In this document: positions 1 to 9,090 of the stretch, in pieces
Layout of the letters: every line of letters starts with the position of its first letter
How positions within the stretch are numbered: position 1 is the stretch's first letter
NCBI RefSeq assembly: GCF_021021415.1
Contig: NZ_JAINWJ010000009.1
Location: 159,878 to 223,877 of the forward strand
Source: Martelella mediterranea
GTDB lineage: Bacteria > Pseudomonadota > Alphaproteobacteria > Rhizobiales > Rhizobiaceae
Length of the DNA stretch: 64,000 nt
Reading direction: 5' to 3'
The notes under the pieces: model-generated
What the model was told of the DNA's origin: nothing
The model's database searches: none
The model's input: only the letters and a program-made list of their open reading frames with translations
Position numbers and translations under genes: made by a program

Positions 1-613
1 TCTCGACCATCAGCGGCTCGTCGATATGAGTGCGGCCGGCGGTATCGAGGATCACGACGTCATGGCCGCCGAGCTTCGCCGCCTGCACCGCGCGCTTGGC
101 GATCGCTACCGGGTCCTGGCTCGCGATAATCGGCAGCGTGTCGACCTTGGTCTGCTCGCCGATCTGCTTCAACTGCTCCTGCGCCGCGGGCCGGCGGGTA
201 TCGAGCGAGGCCATCAGCACGCGTTTGCGGTCGCGATTGGTCAGTCTTGCGGCGATCTTGCCAGTGGTCGTGGTCTTGCCCGAGCCCTGCAGGCCGACCA
301 TCATGATCACGACCGGCGACGGCGCGTTGAGATCGATGGTGACGCCTTCCGCGCCCAGCATCTCGACCAGTTCGTCATGCACGATCTTGACGACCATCTG
401 GCCGGGCTTGATCGATTTCAGGACATCCGCGCCAACGGCCTTTTCCTTCACCCTGGCGGTGAAATCACGCACCACTTCGAGCGCGACATCGGCCTCAAGC
501 AGGGCGCGCCGAACCTCGCGCAAGGCCGCCGATACATCGGCTTCCGAAAGCGCGCCGCGTCCGGTCAGTCCCTTGAGGACGGATCCAAGGCGGTCCTGGA
601 GGTTTTCAAACAT
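1..613 (-). CDS. ffh: Signal recognition particle protein Ffh, N-terminal part (cut by window edge)
   Basis: Encodes the first 204 residues of the SRP GTPase that binds signal sequences of nascent membrane proteins and docks with FtsY. The protein opens MFENLQDRLG, has the helical N domain (about residues 1-90), the P-loop GLQGSGKT at about 107-114 and the DTAGR GTPase motif near residue 191; the rest of the G domain and the M domain lie beyond position 1. The start ATG is at 613. It is read away from the MBL-fold gene at 938. Its receptor ftsY is in the same window at 7318. Nothing looks disrupted; the truncation is only the window edge. Confidence 0.96.
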   Translation of the reverse strand, partial: MFENLQDRLGSVLKGLTGRGALSEADVSAALREVRRALLEADVALEVVRDFTARVKEKAVGADVLKSIKPGQMVVKIVHDELVEMLGAEGVTIDLNAPSPVVIMMVGLQGSGKTTTTGKIAARLTNRDRKRVLMASLDTRRPAAQEQLKQIGEQTKVDTLPIIASQDPVAIAKRAVQAAKLGGHDVVILDTAGRTHIDEPLMVE

Positions 614-937
614 GGCCCATTCCCTTTTCGTTTCGGCTTGTCGTCAGGTCGAAACGTTGGCACAGCAGCCGGCAAATACAAGACGCAAAGCAAAAATCCA
701 TCCGAGGGCGCATCGCGCTGTCGGATGTTGACCTCCGGGCTCTCTTTATACCTTTGCGGGCCCCGGTCGGTTGCTGAGCGTCTCGCTGTCAGCTGATTGA
801 GGGCGGATAAACAGGAAGATTGCGGCAAAGTCAAGCCTGCCCGGCAAATGGCCCATGGAACTTTCCCGGCTCCGGCAGCATATAAAGCTATCGGCAACGC
901 GCCCGGCTACGCCCGGCGAAGGAAGGTCAAGCGCTAG
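614..937. promoter_or_regulatory. Divergent intergenic region, ffh / MBL-fold hydrolase
   Basis: About 320 bp between two divergent start codons, so it must hold both promoters. A GGAAGG ribosome-binding site precedes the ATG at 938. I looked for a 4.5S RNA gene beside ffh and saw none, and no clear operator. Open frames crossing it have no recognisable protein character. Confidence 0.5.
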
Positions 938-1960
938 ATGATTCCGGTCAGAACCGTTTTGCAGTCAAAGAACCGCTACTACACCGGCCCCAAAAGCGAT
1001 CATTTCGACGGAACCCTGTTTTTCAACCCCGACGGCATGAACCCGCCCGGCATTCGCGAAGTCATCAAATGGCAGATCTACAACAAGAAGTCACTCTGGC
1101 CGAAAACGGTAGAATGCGCCTTCACGCCTGCGAAGCCGGATGAACGGGTTAACGGAGACGGTATGCGCGTGACCATGGTCGGTCATGCCACGCTGCTGAT
1201 CCAGGTCGCCGGCATCAATATCCTCACCGATCCGATCTATACCGAGCGGGCAAGCCCGTTCGAGGCGGCGGGTCCCAAACGGGTCTGCGCCCCCGGCATT
1301 CCCTTCGAGAACCTGCCGCCGATCGACGTCGTGCTCGTCACCCACAACCACTACGACCACCTGAGCCTGCCGACGCTCGCCCGGCTGCACGAGGGCCACA
1401 CGCCGCGCATCATCACGCCGCTTGGCAATGACACGATCATCCGCTCCAAGGTGCGCGAGGCCGATGTCACCGTGCTCGACTGGGGCGCGCAGGCGCCGCT
1501 GCCGGGCGGCCTCAGGGTCTTTGCCGAGCCCTGCCACCACTGGTCGGCGCGCGGAGTTGCCGACCGGCGCATGGCGCTCTGGGCCGCCTTCGTGATCGAG
1601 ACGCCGGCCGGGCTGATCTACCATATCGGCGACACCGGCTTTCACGAGGGCCGCAATTACGAGGCGGCGGCGAAGAAATATGGCGGCTTCCGGCTCGCCA
1701 ACCTGCCGATCGGCGCCTATGAGCCGCGCTACTTCATGAAGAACGAGCATCAGGACCCCATCGAAGCGGTCAGTGGCTACGAGCTCTGCAACGCGGCTTA
1801 CGCCTGCGGCCACCATTTCGGCACGTTTCAGCTGACCGACGAGGGGCGGGACGCCCCCGTCGAACTGCTGAAATCGGCGCTATCGGATGCAGGCATTGCC
1901 GAAGACCGGTTCCGCCCGCTTGAGCCGGGCGAGGCCTTCGACGTGCCGGAGACGCCCTGA
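938..1960 (+). CDS. MBL-fold metallo-hydrolase (NAPE-PLD / RomA-like)
   Basis: A 340-residue metallo-beta-lactamase-fold hydrolase. The zinc motif THNHYDHLS is at about residues 135-143, preceded by a WxGHATLL-type strand (here VGHATLLIQ, about 81-89), and a later metal ligand lies in HIGDTGF near 230. This pattern, with the KWQIYNK and VTHNHYDHLS blocks, is that of the NAPE-phospholipase D-like / RomA family of bacterial cytoplasmic hydrolases, whose substrates are mostly unknown. The ATG at 938 has GGAAGG upstream. The stop is only 2 bp from the convergent stop of the AlkD-like gene. Function beyond metal-dependent hydrolase is not assigned. Confidence 0.85.
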   Translation: MIPVRTVLQSKNRYYTGPKSDHFDGTLFFNPDGMNPPGIREVIKWQIYNKKSLWPKTVECAFTPAKPDERVNGDGMRVTMVGHATLLIQVAGINILTDPIYTERASPFEAAGPKRVCAPGIPFENLPPIDVVLVTHNHYDHLSLPTLARLHEGHTPRIITPLGNDTIIRSKVREADVTVLDWGAQAPLPGGLRVFAEPCHHWSARGVADRRMALWAAFVIETPAGLIYHIGDTGFHEGRNYEAAAKKYGGFRLANLPIGAYEPRYFMKNEHQDPIEAVSGYELCNAAYACGHHFGTFQLTDEGRDAPVELLKSALSDAGIAEDRFRPLEPGEAFDVPETP

Positions 1961-1962
1961 CG

Positions 1963-2652
1963 TCACGCTCTTAGCCGCGCCAGCCGTTTCGGGTCGCTCA
2001 GATATTTCACCGCGTCGCGGCCGACCCAGCGTCGAGTTCTGTCATCCGATTCCGCCAGCTTCTCGGCAAGCGCAAGGGCGGGTTGGTGGCAGGCCCTGTT
2101 CCGCATGCCGATATTGCGCAGCGCCCAGTTCACGGCCTTCTTCACGAAGTTGCGGTCGTCACCGGCATGGACCTCGATCAGCGGCAGCAAGGCGATGAAG
2201 GTTTCGTCCGGCTCGCTCTTGCAGTGAACGGCTGCGCCCGCGATCATGGCGAAGGCCGTGCGGCGCACGAATTCCCGGTCGTCGGCGGCAAACCGCGCGA
2301 TCAACGCCGGATTGAGCCCGGCCTCCACGAACAGATCGGCCGCCATGTCGACCATTTCCCAGGACGTGAAATCACCGGCGAGCGCGAACATCTCATCGGG
2401 CGCCAGGCTGTCGGGATCGAAGGTCAGCAGCGCCAGCAGCTTCGCCTCGCGCACCGGGCTTTGCCACAGCGCGAGGGCCCGTGCGTGATCGACGCCGATC
2501 TCGCGGGCGATCTGCCGCAGTGCCGGATTGGAAAGCCCGATGGCGTGTTCGGTCCTGATGCCGACGCGGTCCATGCCCGCAATCAGCGCCGGGTCGGCGT
2601 TCGCCTCAAGTGCGGCCAGGACGGCATCCGCCGAGGAATTGCGTGACAGCAT
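1963..2652 (-). CDS. DNA alkylation repair protein, AlkD-like
   Basis: A 229-residue all-helical protein of the AlkD HEAT-repeat family, which removes cationic alkyl-purines from DNA by a glycosylase mechanism. Family blocks visible are GLSNPALRQIAREIG, a WQSPVREAKLLAL block, TSWEMVDMAADLF and NFVKKAVNWALRNIG near residue 165, followed by the WVGRDAVKYL C-terminal segment. Length matches the family. It is 22 bp upstream of the end of the DMT transporter gene and on the same strand, so the two may be co-transcribed. I infer the repair function from family membership; catalytic residues were not aligned. Confidence 0.85.
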   Translation of the reverse strand: MLSRNSSADAVLAALEANADPALIAGMDRVGIRTEHAIGLSNPALRQIAREIGVDHARALALWQSPVREAKLLALLTFDPDSLAPDEMFALAGDFTSWEMVDMAADLFVEAGLNPALIARFAADDREFVRRTAFAMIAGAAVHCKSEPDETFIALLPLIEVHAGDDRNFVKKAVNWALRNIGMRNRACHQPALALAEKLAESDDRTRRWVGRDAVKYLSDPKRLARLRA

Positions 2653-2674
2653 CTCTAAACCTCCGATTCCGATT

Positions 2675-3574
2675 TCACCGGCCCGCCAGCGAGGCGCCCG
2701 TGGACGCGGCGATCTCGCGTTTCTTCAGCGCGTGTTCGCGCCAGATGGTGAAGAAACCGGCGCCGACCACGATCGCTGCCCCGACCAGCATATGCATCGT
2801 CAGCGTCTCGTTGAACAGGAGCACCCCGAAAAGCAGGCCGTAGACAAGCTGCAGATAGATGAATGACTGCACCGTGACCGCCTCGGTGATCGCAAGCGCG
2901 CGGATGAGACAGTAGTGACCGGCAATCCCGGTAAAGCAGAGCGCCGTCAGCCAGAACCAGTCCACCGGCAGCATCTCTTCCCAGAAGAACGGCCCGATCA
3001 GGCTGGTCACGACCATGCCGACGACGCCGGTATAGAACAGGCTGACATCGGCGCTGTCATAGCGGCCGGCGAGCCGCGTCAGCAGCGAGTAGAGCGCAAA
3101 GACACAGCAGCTTGACACCGGGATCAGCGTTGCCAGCGAAAACCGCTCGCCCAGCGGATCGATGATGATCAGCACCCCCACAAGCCCGCTGATGATCGCC
3201 AGCCAGCGCCGCCAGCCGACCCTTTCGCCCAGGATCGGCACGGACAGCAGCGCCACGACCAGCGGGGCCGCCATGAAGATCGCCTGGCTCTGCGCCAGAC
3301 CGACGATCGCGAAGGAGAAGATCGCGATCAGGATCTGGGCGACGAGCAGCAGGCTCCGCATGATCTGGAGACCGAGATGCTCAGTCCGGATCGCGGCGGC
3401 AAAGCCGCCCGGCCGGCGCGCCGCCAGCACCACGACGAAACCCGCAAACGCCCAGAACCGCACCATGGCGATGAAGAACGGCGAATAAAGCGGGCCGAGA
3501 TGGCGCGTGATCGCATCCTGCGCGGAAAAGATCGTGACCGCCGCGAAGGCCAGCAGAATGCCCGAGACTTTCAT
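2675..3574 (-). CDS. DMT superfamily transporter (EamA/RhaT type)
   Basis: A 299-residue integral membrane protein with ten predicted transmembrane helices arranged as two EamA repeats, typical of inner-membrane drug/metabolite exporters. It opens MKVSGILLAFAAVTIFSAQD and contains the charged RLAGRYDSADVSLFY loop between the repeats. The substrate cannot be told from sequence. Start ATG at 3574; it is the upstream member of a likely two-gene unit with the AlkD-like gene, and is divergent from dapF. Confidence 0.85.
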   Translation of the reverse strand: MKVSGILLAFAAVTIFSAQDAITRHLGPLYSPFFIAMVRFWAFAGFVVVLAARRPGGFAAAIRTEHLGLQIMRSLLLVAQILIAIFSFAIVGLAQSQAIFMAAPLVVALLSVPILGERVGWRRWLAIISGLVGVLIIIDPLGERFSLATLIPVSSCCVFALYSLLTRLAGRYDSADVSLFYTGVVGMVVTSLIGPFFWEEMLPVDWFWLTALCFTGIAGHYCLIRALAITEAVTVQSFIYLQLVYGLLFGVLLFNETLTMHMLVGAAIVVGAGFFTIWREHALKKREIAASTGASLAGR

Positions 3575-3877
3575 GCCGGCATTCCGGCGCTGCGCCCGGG
3601 CATGTATGCGCAGGCGTTGCGCGCCGGGACTGGCGGGTTCGTCGAACCGGAAGGGCGAATGGGCATGGTGAGTGGACTTTCGAAGGCGGCGCGGCCCGCA
3701 ATAGCGGCGGAACGCAGCAAGTTATCGCCAAACCTAATCATGAAACGTCCCTTTGGCAAAGGCCGCTGACGGCCTATGCGGTTCCGTCTGCGGATTTTTC
3801 CGGTCTTCATCGGCAAGACTGGTGACGACGCGCCGATATGCCCATATAAGACCGCGGAACTGACAGGAGTGCCGGGC
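3575..3877. promoter_or_regulatory. Divergent intergenic region, DMT transporter / dapF
   Basis: About 300 bp between the DMT transporter start and the chosen dapF start. In-frame codons run upstream of dapF to 3776, but conservation of the dapF N-terminus and an AGGAG at 3864-3868 argue for the start at 3878. No repeat or RNA gene was recognised. Confidence 0.45.
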
Positions 3878-4753
3878 ATGAACCACCGCGAACACTGGGC
3901 GCCGCTGATGCGCATGAACGGGCTTGGCAACAAGATCCTGGTGATCGACATGCGCGGGCGGACCGACAAGGTCACCCCGCAGGCCGCCATCCGCCTCAAC
4001 GCCCATCCCGACACCGCCTTCGACCAGATCATGGCGCTTTACGATCCGCGCGGGGATGCGCCCGACGGCTGGATCGACATCCTGAACTCCGACGGATCGA
4101 TGGCCCAGGCCTGCGGCAACGGAACGCGCTGCGTCGTCGACTATCTGTTTTCCGCTGACGGGCGCAGCCATTTCGATTTTCGCACGATTGCAGGCGCGCT
4201 CGTCGCCGACCGGTTCGAGGACGGGCGGATTTCGGTGGATATGGGACCGCCGGAATTCGCATGGGAAAAGATTCCTCTCGCCGGCTCGCCCGGCGACACC
4301 AAGCATATCGCCCTCTCCGAGCCCTTCGAGCCCGATCCGGCACTGCAGCGCTTTTCCGCGGCCTCCATGGGCAATCCGCATGCCGTGTTCTTCGTGCCGC
4401 GCGATGTCGACAGCTACGATCTCCTCGCCTTCGGCCCGCGCTACGAGCATCATCCGATGTTTCCCGAGCGCGCCAATATCTCGCTGGCGCAGGTGACCTC
4501 GCCGTCCTCGCTGTCGCTGAAGACCTTCGAACGCGGCGCCGGCCTGACGCTTGCCTGCGGCTCCGCCGCCTGCGCCGCCGCCGTCACCGCCGCGCGCACC
4601 GGCCGCACCGGCCGCAAGGTCTCGGTCTACGTGCCCGCCGGCGCGCTCGAGATCGACTGGCGCGAGGACGACGACCACGTCATCATGACGGGGCCGGCGA
4701 CCCGCGAATGGACAGGCCGCGTCGACCCGGCGACGGGCGAGTGGGAGCGGTAA
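3878..4753 (+). CDS. dapF: Diaminopimelate epimerase
   Basis: Converts LL- to meso-diaminopimelate in lysine and peptidoglycan synthesis. Both halves of the two-cysteine mechanism are present: ACGNGTRCV in the N-terminal domain and [11 protein letters not shown] in the C-terminal domain. The family N-terminus ([14 protein letters not shown]) begins about ten residues after the chosen ATG. I chose 3878, preceded by AGGAG with 9 nt spacing, over an upstream in-frame ATG at 3776. At 291 residues it has the usual length. It is followed by two small membrane protein genes and then mtaB; in many rhizobia dapF and mtaB are adjacent, so the two small genes look like an insertion in a conserved pair. 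Confidence 0.95.
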   Translation: MNHREHWAPLMRMNGLGNKILVIDMRGRTDKVTPQAAIRLNAHPDTAFDQIMALYDPRGDAPDGWIDILNSDGSMAQACGNGTRCVVDYLFSADGRSHFDFRTIAGALVADRFEDGRISVDMGPPEFAWEKIPLAGSPGDTKHIALSEPFEPDPALQRFSAASMGNPHAVFFVPRDVDSYDLLAFGPRYEHHPMFPERANISLAQVTSPSSLSLKTFERGAGLTLACGSAACAAAVTAARTGRTGRKVSVYVPAGALEIDWREDDDHVIMTGPATREWTGRVDPATGEWER

Positions 4754-4816
4754 ACCGCATCGTTTACACGCAACCCTGAGTCCTGTACCCTGATCGAAAA
4801 CGACATTCGGTTGAAA

Positions 4817-5359
4817 ATGACGGGCACCGACGAGACATCCCGGCAGGACAAAGGCGGCAACGAAGGCGATGCCGAGTGGTGGCGCAACCGTGTAATAACG
4901 CCCGCGCGCCGTTTCTACCTTGACCCGCCGGATGATCTCAACGCGTTCTTCTGGATCAATTTCGTTCTCCCGGTCGCCTATTTTTATCTCGTTTCGCGCA
5001 ACCTTTCCGAAATCATCCTGCTGGCTCACAGCTTCATCGCCGCGCCGGGCGGCGGCATACCCGCACACATCTGGGAAAGCGCGCTCATCGGGGCGTTGAG
5101 GCTTCTGGCCTTTGCCGGGATACAATATCTGAACCTGCGTGCAGCCAGACGTTTCAGGACGCGCAAACGGCTTTTCCTGACCATCTTCTGGCTCAATTTC
5201 CTCAGCCTGATCCTACCGATCCCCGGCGTGATCCCGTGTCTGTTCCTGCTGCCCTCGCTGCCGGCGGTCCTGGGGCAGGTCGTCGAGTTTGCCCGCATGG
5301 GCACGTTGTCTTTTCAGGGCGTTCTGCTGTTCATCCTGACCCGCTCGGTCTATACCTGA
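4817..5359 (+). CDS. Hypothetical membrane protein, tandem paralogue A
   Basis: A 180-residue protein I do not recognise. It has a charged N-terminus of about 35 residues and three or four hydrophobic segments (roughly residues 38-58, 82-100, 116-150). It is a paralogue of the next gene: both share an L-x-AFFWINF-type first helix, a Q-x-LN-[LI]-R-x-AR segment and an RRLF-x-x-IF-x-LNF third helix at matching positions. The ATG at 4817 is used; a TTG at 4811 is an alternative. It sits between dapF and mtaB on the same strand, 19 bp before its paralogue. No enzymatic motif is visible. Confidence 0.65.
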   Translation: MTGTDETSRQDKGGNEGDAEWWRNRVITPARRFYLDPPDDLNAFFWINFVLPVAYFYLVSRNLSEIILLAHSFIAAPGGGIPAHIWESALIGALRLLAFAGIQYLNLRAARRFRTRKRLFLTIFWLNFLSLILPIPGVIPCLFLLPSLPAVLGQVVEFARMGTLSFQGVLLFILTRSVYT

Positions 5360-5378
5360 GAAAGAGGCCTGAACCGAC

Positions 5379-5888
5379 GTGGCAAGCCCTTCCGAAAAAC
5401 TCTGGCATTATCTGAAAGTCCGTTGGCAAGACGGCGCGGAAGGTCGCCGCTTGCTGCCCGACCGGGCACTACACATCGCAAGGCTGCCTGATCCGGCCCT
5501 CAAGGCCTTCTTCTGGATCAATTTTCTGGGCCCGGCGGTCTATGCCCTTTTTATCAGCCGTATCGGCATCTGGGTTCAATCCGCCATACTCAACTCTTAT
5601 TATCCCGCCATCAACAGCGGCGCCATCAGCTACCAAGACATGTATGACCGGCCGGCGGCATACTTCATGATCAACTTTTACCCGCTCGAGATCCTGCTTT
5701 TCTGCTTCCTGATCGTCCAGTCGCTGAATATCCGTTGCGCCCGCAGCTTTGGTGACCGCAGGCGTCTGTTCTGGAGCATTTTCGCTCTCAACTTCGTAGC
5801 TCCCTTTTTCGGCGCCATCGGTTTCATCCTCGCCGTCCCGGGAATTTTCAGGGCACTTGCCTATCTCATCGTGACAATGGGCTGGTGA
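5379..5888 (+). CDS. Hypothetical membrane protein, tandem paralogue B
   Basis: A 169-residue protein, paralogous to the preceding gene. Shared signatures are KAFFWINF at about 41-48, SLNIRCARSF near 112 and RRRLFWSIFALNF near 125; between them is a variable loop rich in Tyr and Asn that differs from paralogue A. The start is GTG at 5379 with GAGG about 9 nt upstream. It has three or four hydrophobic segments and no known domain. The pair probably arose by tandem duplication and may form a heteromeric membrane unit, which is inference only. Confidence 0.65.
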   Translation: MASPSEKLWHYLKVRWQDGAEGRRLLPDRALHIARLPDPALKAFFWINFLGPAVYALFISRIGIWVQSAILNSYYPAINSGAISYQDMYDRPAAYFMINFYPLEILLFCFLIVQSLNIRCARSFGDRRRLFWSIFALNFVAPFFGAIGFILAVPGIFRALAYLIVTMGW

Positions 5889-5956
5889 GACAAGCTCTGA
5901 CCTTTCAATCCGAGCCAGTTTGCGCCATATAGCGGGCAAACCGGAATCCGAGAGAA

Positions 5957-7219
5957 ATGACCGTCCGTACCCTGACATTCGGCTGCAGGCTGAACACCTA
6001 TGAGAGCGAAGTCATGCTCAAGGCTGCGACCGAGGCCGGGCTTGAGGATGCGATCCTGGTGAATACCTGCGCGGTGACCGGCGAGGCCGTGCGCCAGGCG
6101 CGGCAGGCGATCCGCCGGGCGCGGCGGGAAAACCCGTCCGCCCGCATCGTCGTCACCGGCTGCGCCGCGCAGACCGAGAAGGAAACCTTCGCCGGCATGC
6201 CGGAGGTTGATGCGGTGCTCGGCAATGCCGAAAAGCTCGAGGCGCGCCACTATCGCGACCTGCCCGATTTCGGCGTTTCGGCGGAAGAGAAGCTGATCGT
6301 CAACGACATCATGAGCGTGACGGATACCGCGCCGCAGATGGTCGAAAGCATTGACGGCCATGTGCGCGCCTTCCTCCAGGTGCAGAACGGCTGCGACCAC
6401 CGCTGCACCTTCTGCATCATCCCCTATGGCCGCGGCAATTCACGCTCCGTGCCGATGGGCGCGGTGATCGACCAGGCCCGCACGCTTGCCGAACAGGGCT
6501 ATCGCGAAGTGGTGCTGACCGGGGTCGACGCCACCTCCTATGGCGCGGACCTGCCCGGCGGGCCGACGCTGGGCCTGCTGGCGAAGACGCTCTTGAAACA
6601 GGTGCCGGAGATTACCCGCCTCAGGCTTTCGTCGATCGACAGTATCGAGGTGAACCGGCATTTGCTCGATCTTCTGGCCGACGAGCCGCGCTTCATGCCG
6701 CATCTGCATCTCTCGCTCCAGCACGGCGACGACCTGATTCTGAAGCGGATGAAGCGGCGGCATCTGTCGGCGGACGCGCTGGCCTTTATCGCAAAGGCGC
6801 GGGAACTGCGCCCGGGCATCGCCTTCGGCGCGGATTTCATCGCCGGCTTTCCGACCGAAACCGAGGCGCATTTCGAAAACCTCGTGCGCTTTGCCGAGGA
6901 AGCCGATATCGCCCAGCTTCACGTCTTCCCCTACAGCCCCCGCCCCGGCACGCCGGCCGCCCGCATGCCGCAGCTCGACCGGGCGCTGGTGAAGGAGAGG
7001 GCGCGGCTTCTGCGCGAAACCGGCGCGCGGCTGAAGGCGCGGCACCTCGCCGACATGATCGGCAAAAGGGAAACCGTGCTCACCGAACGCGGCGAGAACG
7101 GCCATACCGAAAATTTCGCGCCGGTCGCGACCCCCGGCCTTGAACCCGGAAGGTTCGTGACCGCCCGCATCACCGGCCATAACGGCAGGCGGCTGACGGC
7201 AGATTTCAATCCCGGCTGA
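5957..7219 (+). CDS. mtaB: tRNA t6A37 methylthiotransferase MtaB
   Basis: A 420-residue radical-SAM methylthiotransferase that converts t6A to ms2t6A at position 37 of ANN-decoding tRNAs. The three N-terminal cysteines binding the auxiliary 4Fe-4S cluster are in TFGCRLN, VNTCAVTG and TGCAAQTE; the radical-SAM cluster motif is CDHRCTFC at about residue 145; a C-terminal TRAM-like segment (about 365-418) follows. MtaB rather than MiaB is favoured by the FGCRLN opening and the short length. In the conserved rhizobial order it precedes ftsY. Confidence 0.93.
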   Translation: MTVRTLTFGCRLNTYESEVMLKAATEAGLEDAILVNTCAVTGEAVRQARQAIRRARRENPSARIVVTGCAAQTEKETFAGMPEVDAVLGNAEKLEARHYRDLPDFGVSAEEKLIVNDIMSVTDTAPQMVESIDGHVRAFLQVQNGCDHRCTFCIIPYGRGNSRSVPMGAVIDQARTLAEQGYREVVLTGVDATSYGADLPGGPTLGLLAKTLLKQVPEITRLRLSSIDSIEVNRHLLDLLADEPRFMPHLHLSLQHGDDLILKRMKRRHLSADALAFIAKARELRPGIAFGADFIAGFPTETEAHFENLVRFAEEADIAQLHVFPYSPRPGTPAARMPQLDRALVKERARLLRETGARLKARHLADMIGKRETVLTERGENGHTENFAPVATPGLEPGRFVTARITGHNGRRLTADFNPG

Positions 7220-7317
7220 TAGGGTTTTGACCGCCACGCGTTGACAAGCCTCCGCCGCAGCACGGATATAGGGGGAAATCGGGCGCGCCGGCTTGAAACA
7301 AACAGGAAAATATTCCC

Positions 7318-8763
7318 ATGGCCCTTGGCTTCATGAAAAACGTCTTCACCTTCGGCAGGAAACAGACCGCCGAGGAGAGCAAGCAGGAAGACGCAATCGC
7401 GCCGAGCGAAGCGGAAGCGGTTGCCGCCGGCGAAGACGCCGAGGCCGCTCCTGCCGAAGAAACGCCCGCTGCGACGGAAACGCTCGCCGAGGCGAAGAGC
7501 GCCGATCCCTGGGACGATGACAGCATTGTCGGCGGCGTGGTCGGCCCGGGCAGCAAGCCGCAGGAAGAGGCGGAGGACGAAGCCGAGACTTTGCCCGCCG
7601 CCGAGACGCATGAGGCCGAGCCGGAACCGCCACCCGTTCCGACCGAGGACCCGGAGGAGACCGCCCCGGCTGAAGCAGCCTCCGCCGAGACTGTCGACGC
7701 GCCAAAGGCCGACAGCCCTGTCGAGCCGGAAAAGCCTGCGGAAGCGCCCGAACAGCCCGCGATCCGCAATCAGGGCTTCGAGATCGTCACCGGCAGAAAG
7801 ACCGAGGCCGCGGCCCCACAGCCGGCAAAGCGGCAGAGTTGGTTCCAGCGCCTGCGCGCCGGCCTGTTCCGCACCTCGCAGCAGCTTTCCGGCCAGATCG
7901 CGGCCCTTTTCACCAAGCGCAAGCTCGACGAGGACGCGCTGGAGGAGCTGGAGGACCTCTTGATCCAGGCCGATCTCGGCGTCGAGACCGCGATGCGGAT
8001 CACCGATACGCTGTCATCCGAACGCTACGGCAAGGATGTCAGCGGCAATGACGTCGTGCGCATCATGGCCGGCGAGATCACCAAGGTGCTGACCCCGGTC
8101 GCAAAACCGCTGCAGCTCGACCTGTCCCACAAGCCGCATGTGATCCTCGTGGTCGGCGTCAACGGCACCGGCAAGACCACCACGATCGGCAAGCTCGCCG
8201 CCAAGCTGACGCGCGCAGGCCTGAAGGTGACGCTCGGCGCGGGCGACACGTTCCGCGCGGCCGCGATCGAGCAACTCAAGATCTGGTCGGAGCGCACCGG
8301 CGCGGAATTCGTCGGCACAAAGCTTGGGGCGGATGCGGCGGGCCTTGCCTATGACGCCTTCAAGCGCGGCCAGGAAAACGGCTCCGATGTCGTGATCATC
8401 GACACTGCCGGAAGGCTGCAGAACAAGGCCGAGCTGATGGACGAGCTTGCCAAGATCGTGCGCGTGCTCGGCAAGCTCGATCCCGACGCCCCGCACACCG
8501 TGCTGCAGACGCTCGACGCCACCACCGGCCAGAACGCCATGAACCAGGTGGAAATCTTCCGCAATATCGCCGGCGTTTCCGGCCTCGTCATGACCAAGCT
8601 CGACGGCACCGCCCGCGGCGGTATTCTGGTGGCGATCGCCGCCAAGCACAAACTGCCGGTCTATTTCATCGGCGTCGGCGAAGGCATCGACGATCTGGAG
8701 CCCTTCGAGGCCGCCGAATTCGCCGAGGCGATTGCCGGCCGGCAGGTGGAAGAGCAGGATTGA
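7318..8763 (+). CDS. ftsY: SRP receptor GTPase FtsY
   Basis: The membrane-associated receptor for the SRP. Residues 1 to about 175 are an acidic, Ala/Glu/Pro-rich A domain opening with an amphipathic MALGFMKNVFTFG segment that probably contacts lipid. The NG domain follows: helical N domain (about 180-265), P-loop GVNGTGKTTT near 279, DTAGRLQNKAELM near 362 and TKLDGTARGG near 424. At 481 residues it is long because of the A domain, as in other alphaproteobacteria. Start ATG 7318. The palindromic repeat at 8801 lies directly downstream. Confidence 0.96.
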   Translation: MALGFMKNVFTFGRKQTAEESKQEDAIAPSEAEAVAAGEDAEAAPAEETPAATETLAEAKSADPWDDDSIVGGVVGPGSKPQEEAEDEAETLPAAETHEAEPEPPPVPTEDPEETAPAEAASAETVDAPKADSPVEPEKPAEAPEQPAIRNQGFEIVTGRKTEAAAPQPAKRQSWFQRLRAGLFRTSQQLSGQIAALFTKRKLDEDALEELEDLLIQADLGVETAMRITDTLSSERYGKDVSGNDVVRIMAGEITKVLTPVAKPLQLDLSHKPHVILVVGVNGTGKTTTIGKLAAKLTRAGLKVTLGAGDTFRAAAIEQLKIWSERTGAEFVGTKLGADAAGLAYDAFKRGQENGSDVVIIDTAGRLQNKAELMDELAKIVRVLGKLDPDAPHTVLQTLDATTGQNAMNQVEIFRNIAGVSGLVMTKLDGTARGGILVAIAAKHKLPVYFIGVGEGIDDLEPFEAAEFAEAIAGRQVEEQD

Positions 8764-8800
8764 TCGCAGTAGTCTGAGCGCAAGCCGAAGAGCCCCCATC

Positions 8801-8937
8801 GATCTCCCCCCTTGAGGGGGGAGATGTCGCGCAAGCGACAGAGAGGGGTATAGGCATAAGCCGCAAACGCCGTGCTCTCGGAGAGGGTTCACCCCTCTCT
8901 GCCCCTGTCGGGGCATCTCTCCCTCAAGGGGAGAGAT
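8801..8937. repeat. Palindromic intergenic mosaic element (RIME-like)
   Basis: Two arms of about 47 bp in inverted orientation (about 8802-8849 and 8891-8937), roughly 80-85 percent identical by eye, flank a 41-bp centre. Each arm folds on itself as well: CTCCCCCC-TTGA-GGGGGGAG and TGTCGC-GCAA-GCGACA in the left arm, GCCCC-TGTC-GGGGC in the right. This architecture is that of the RIME/ABC-type small palindromic elements scattered between genes in rhizobia. It follows the ftsY stop and precedes yciB, so it may also act as a strong RNA hairpin at the 3' end of the ftsY transcript. Confidence 0.75.
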
Positions 8938-9090
8938 TGTCTGTCGCGATACGGGGTGGCCCTCACCATAGCGACGACCGCCCAAAATGCCGCTTTTGCG
9001 CCTCACATACCCAAATTCGCCGCTTTTGGGGTTGATGAGACGCGGCCGACAGGCCACTTAGCAGATCACGATCAAAAAACCGGCGGGACG

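Noticed and set aside
614..937. 4.5S RNA gene next to ffh
   Set aside because: No GGAA/GCAGC-type conserved hairpin in this gap; the RNA gene is usually elsewhere in the genome.
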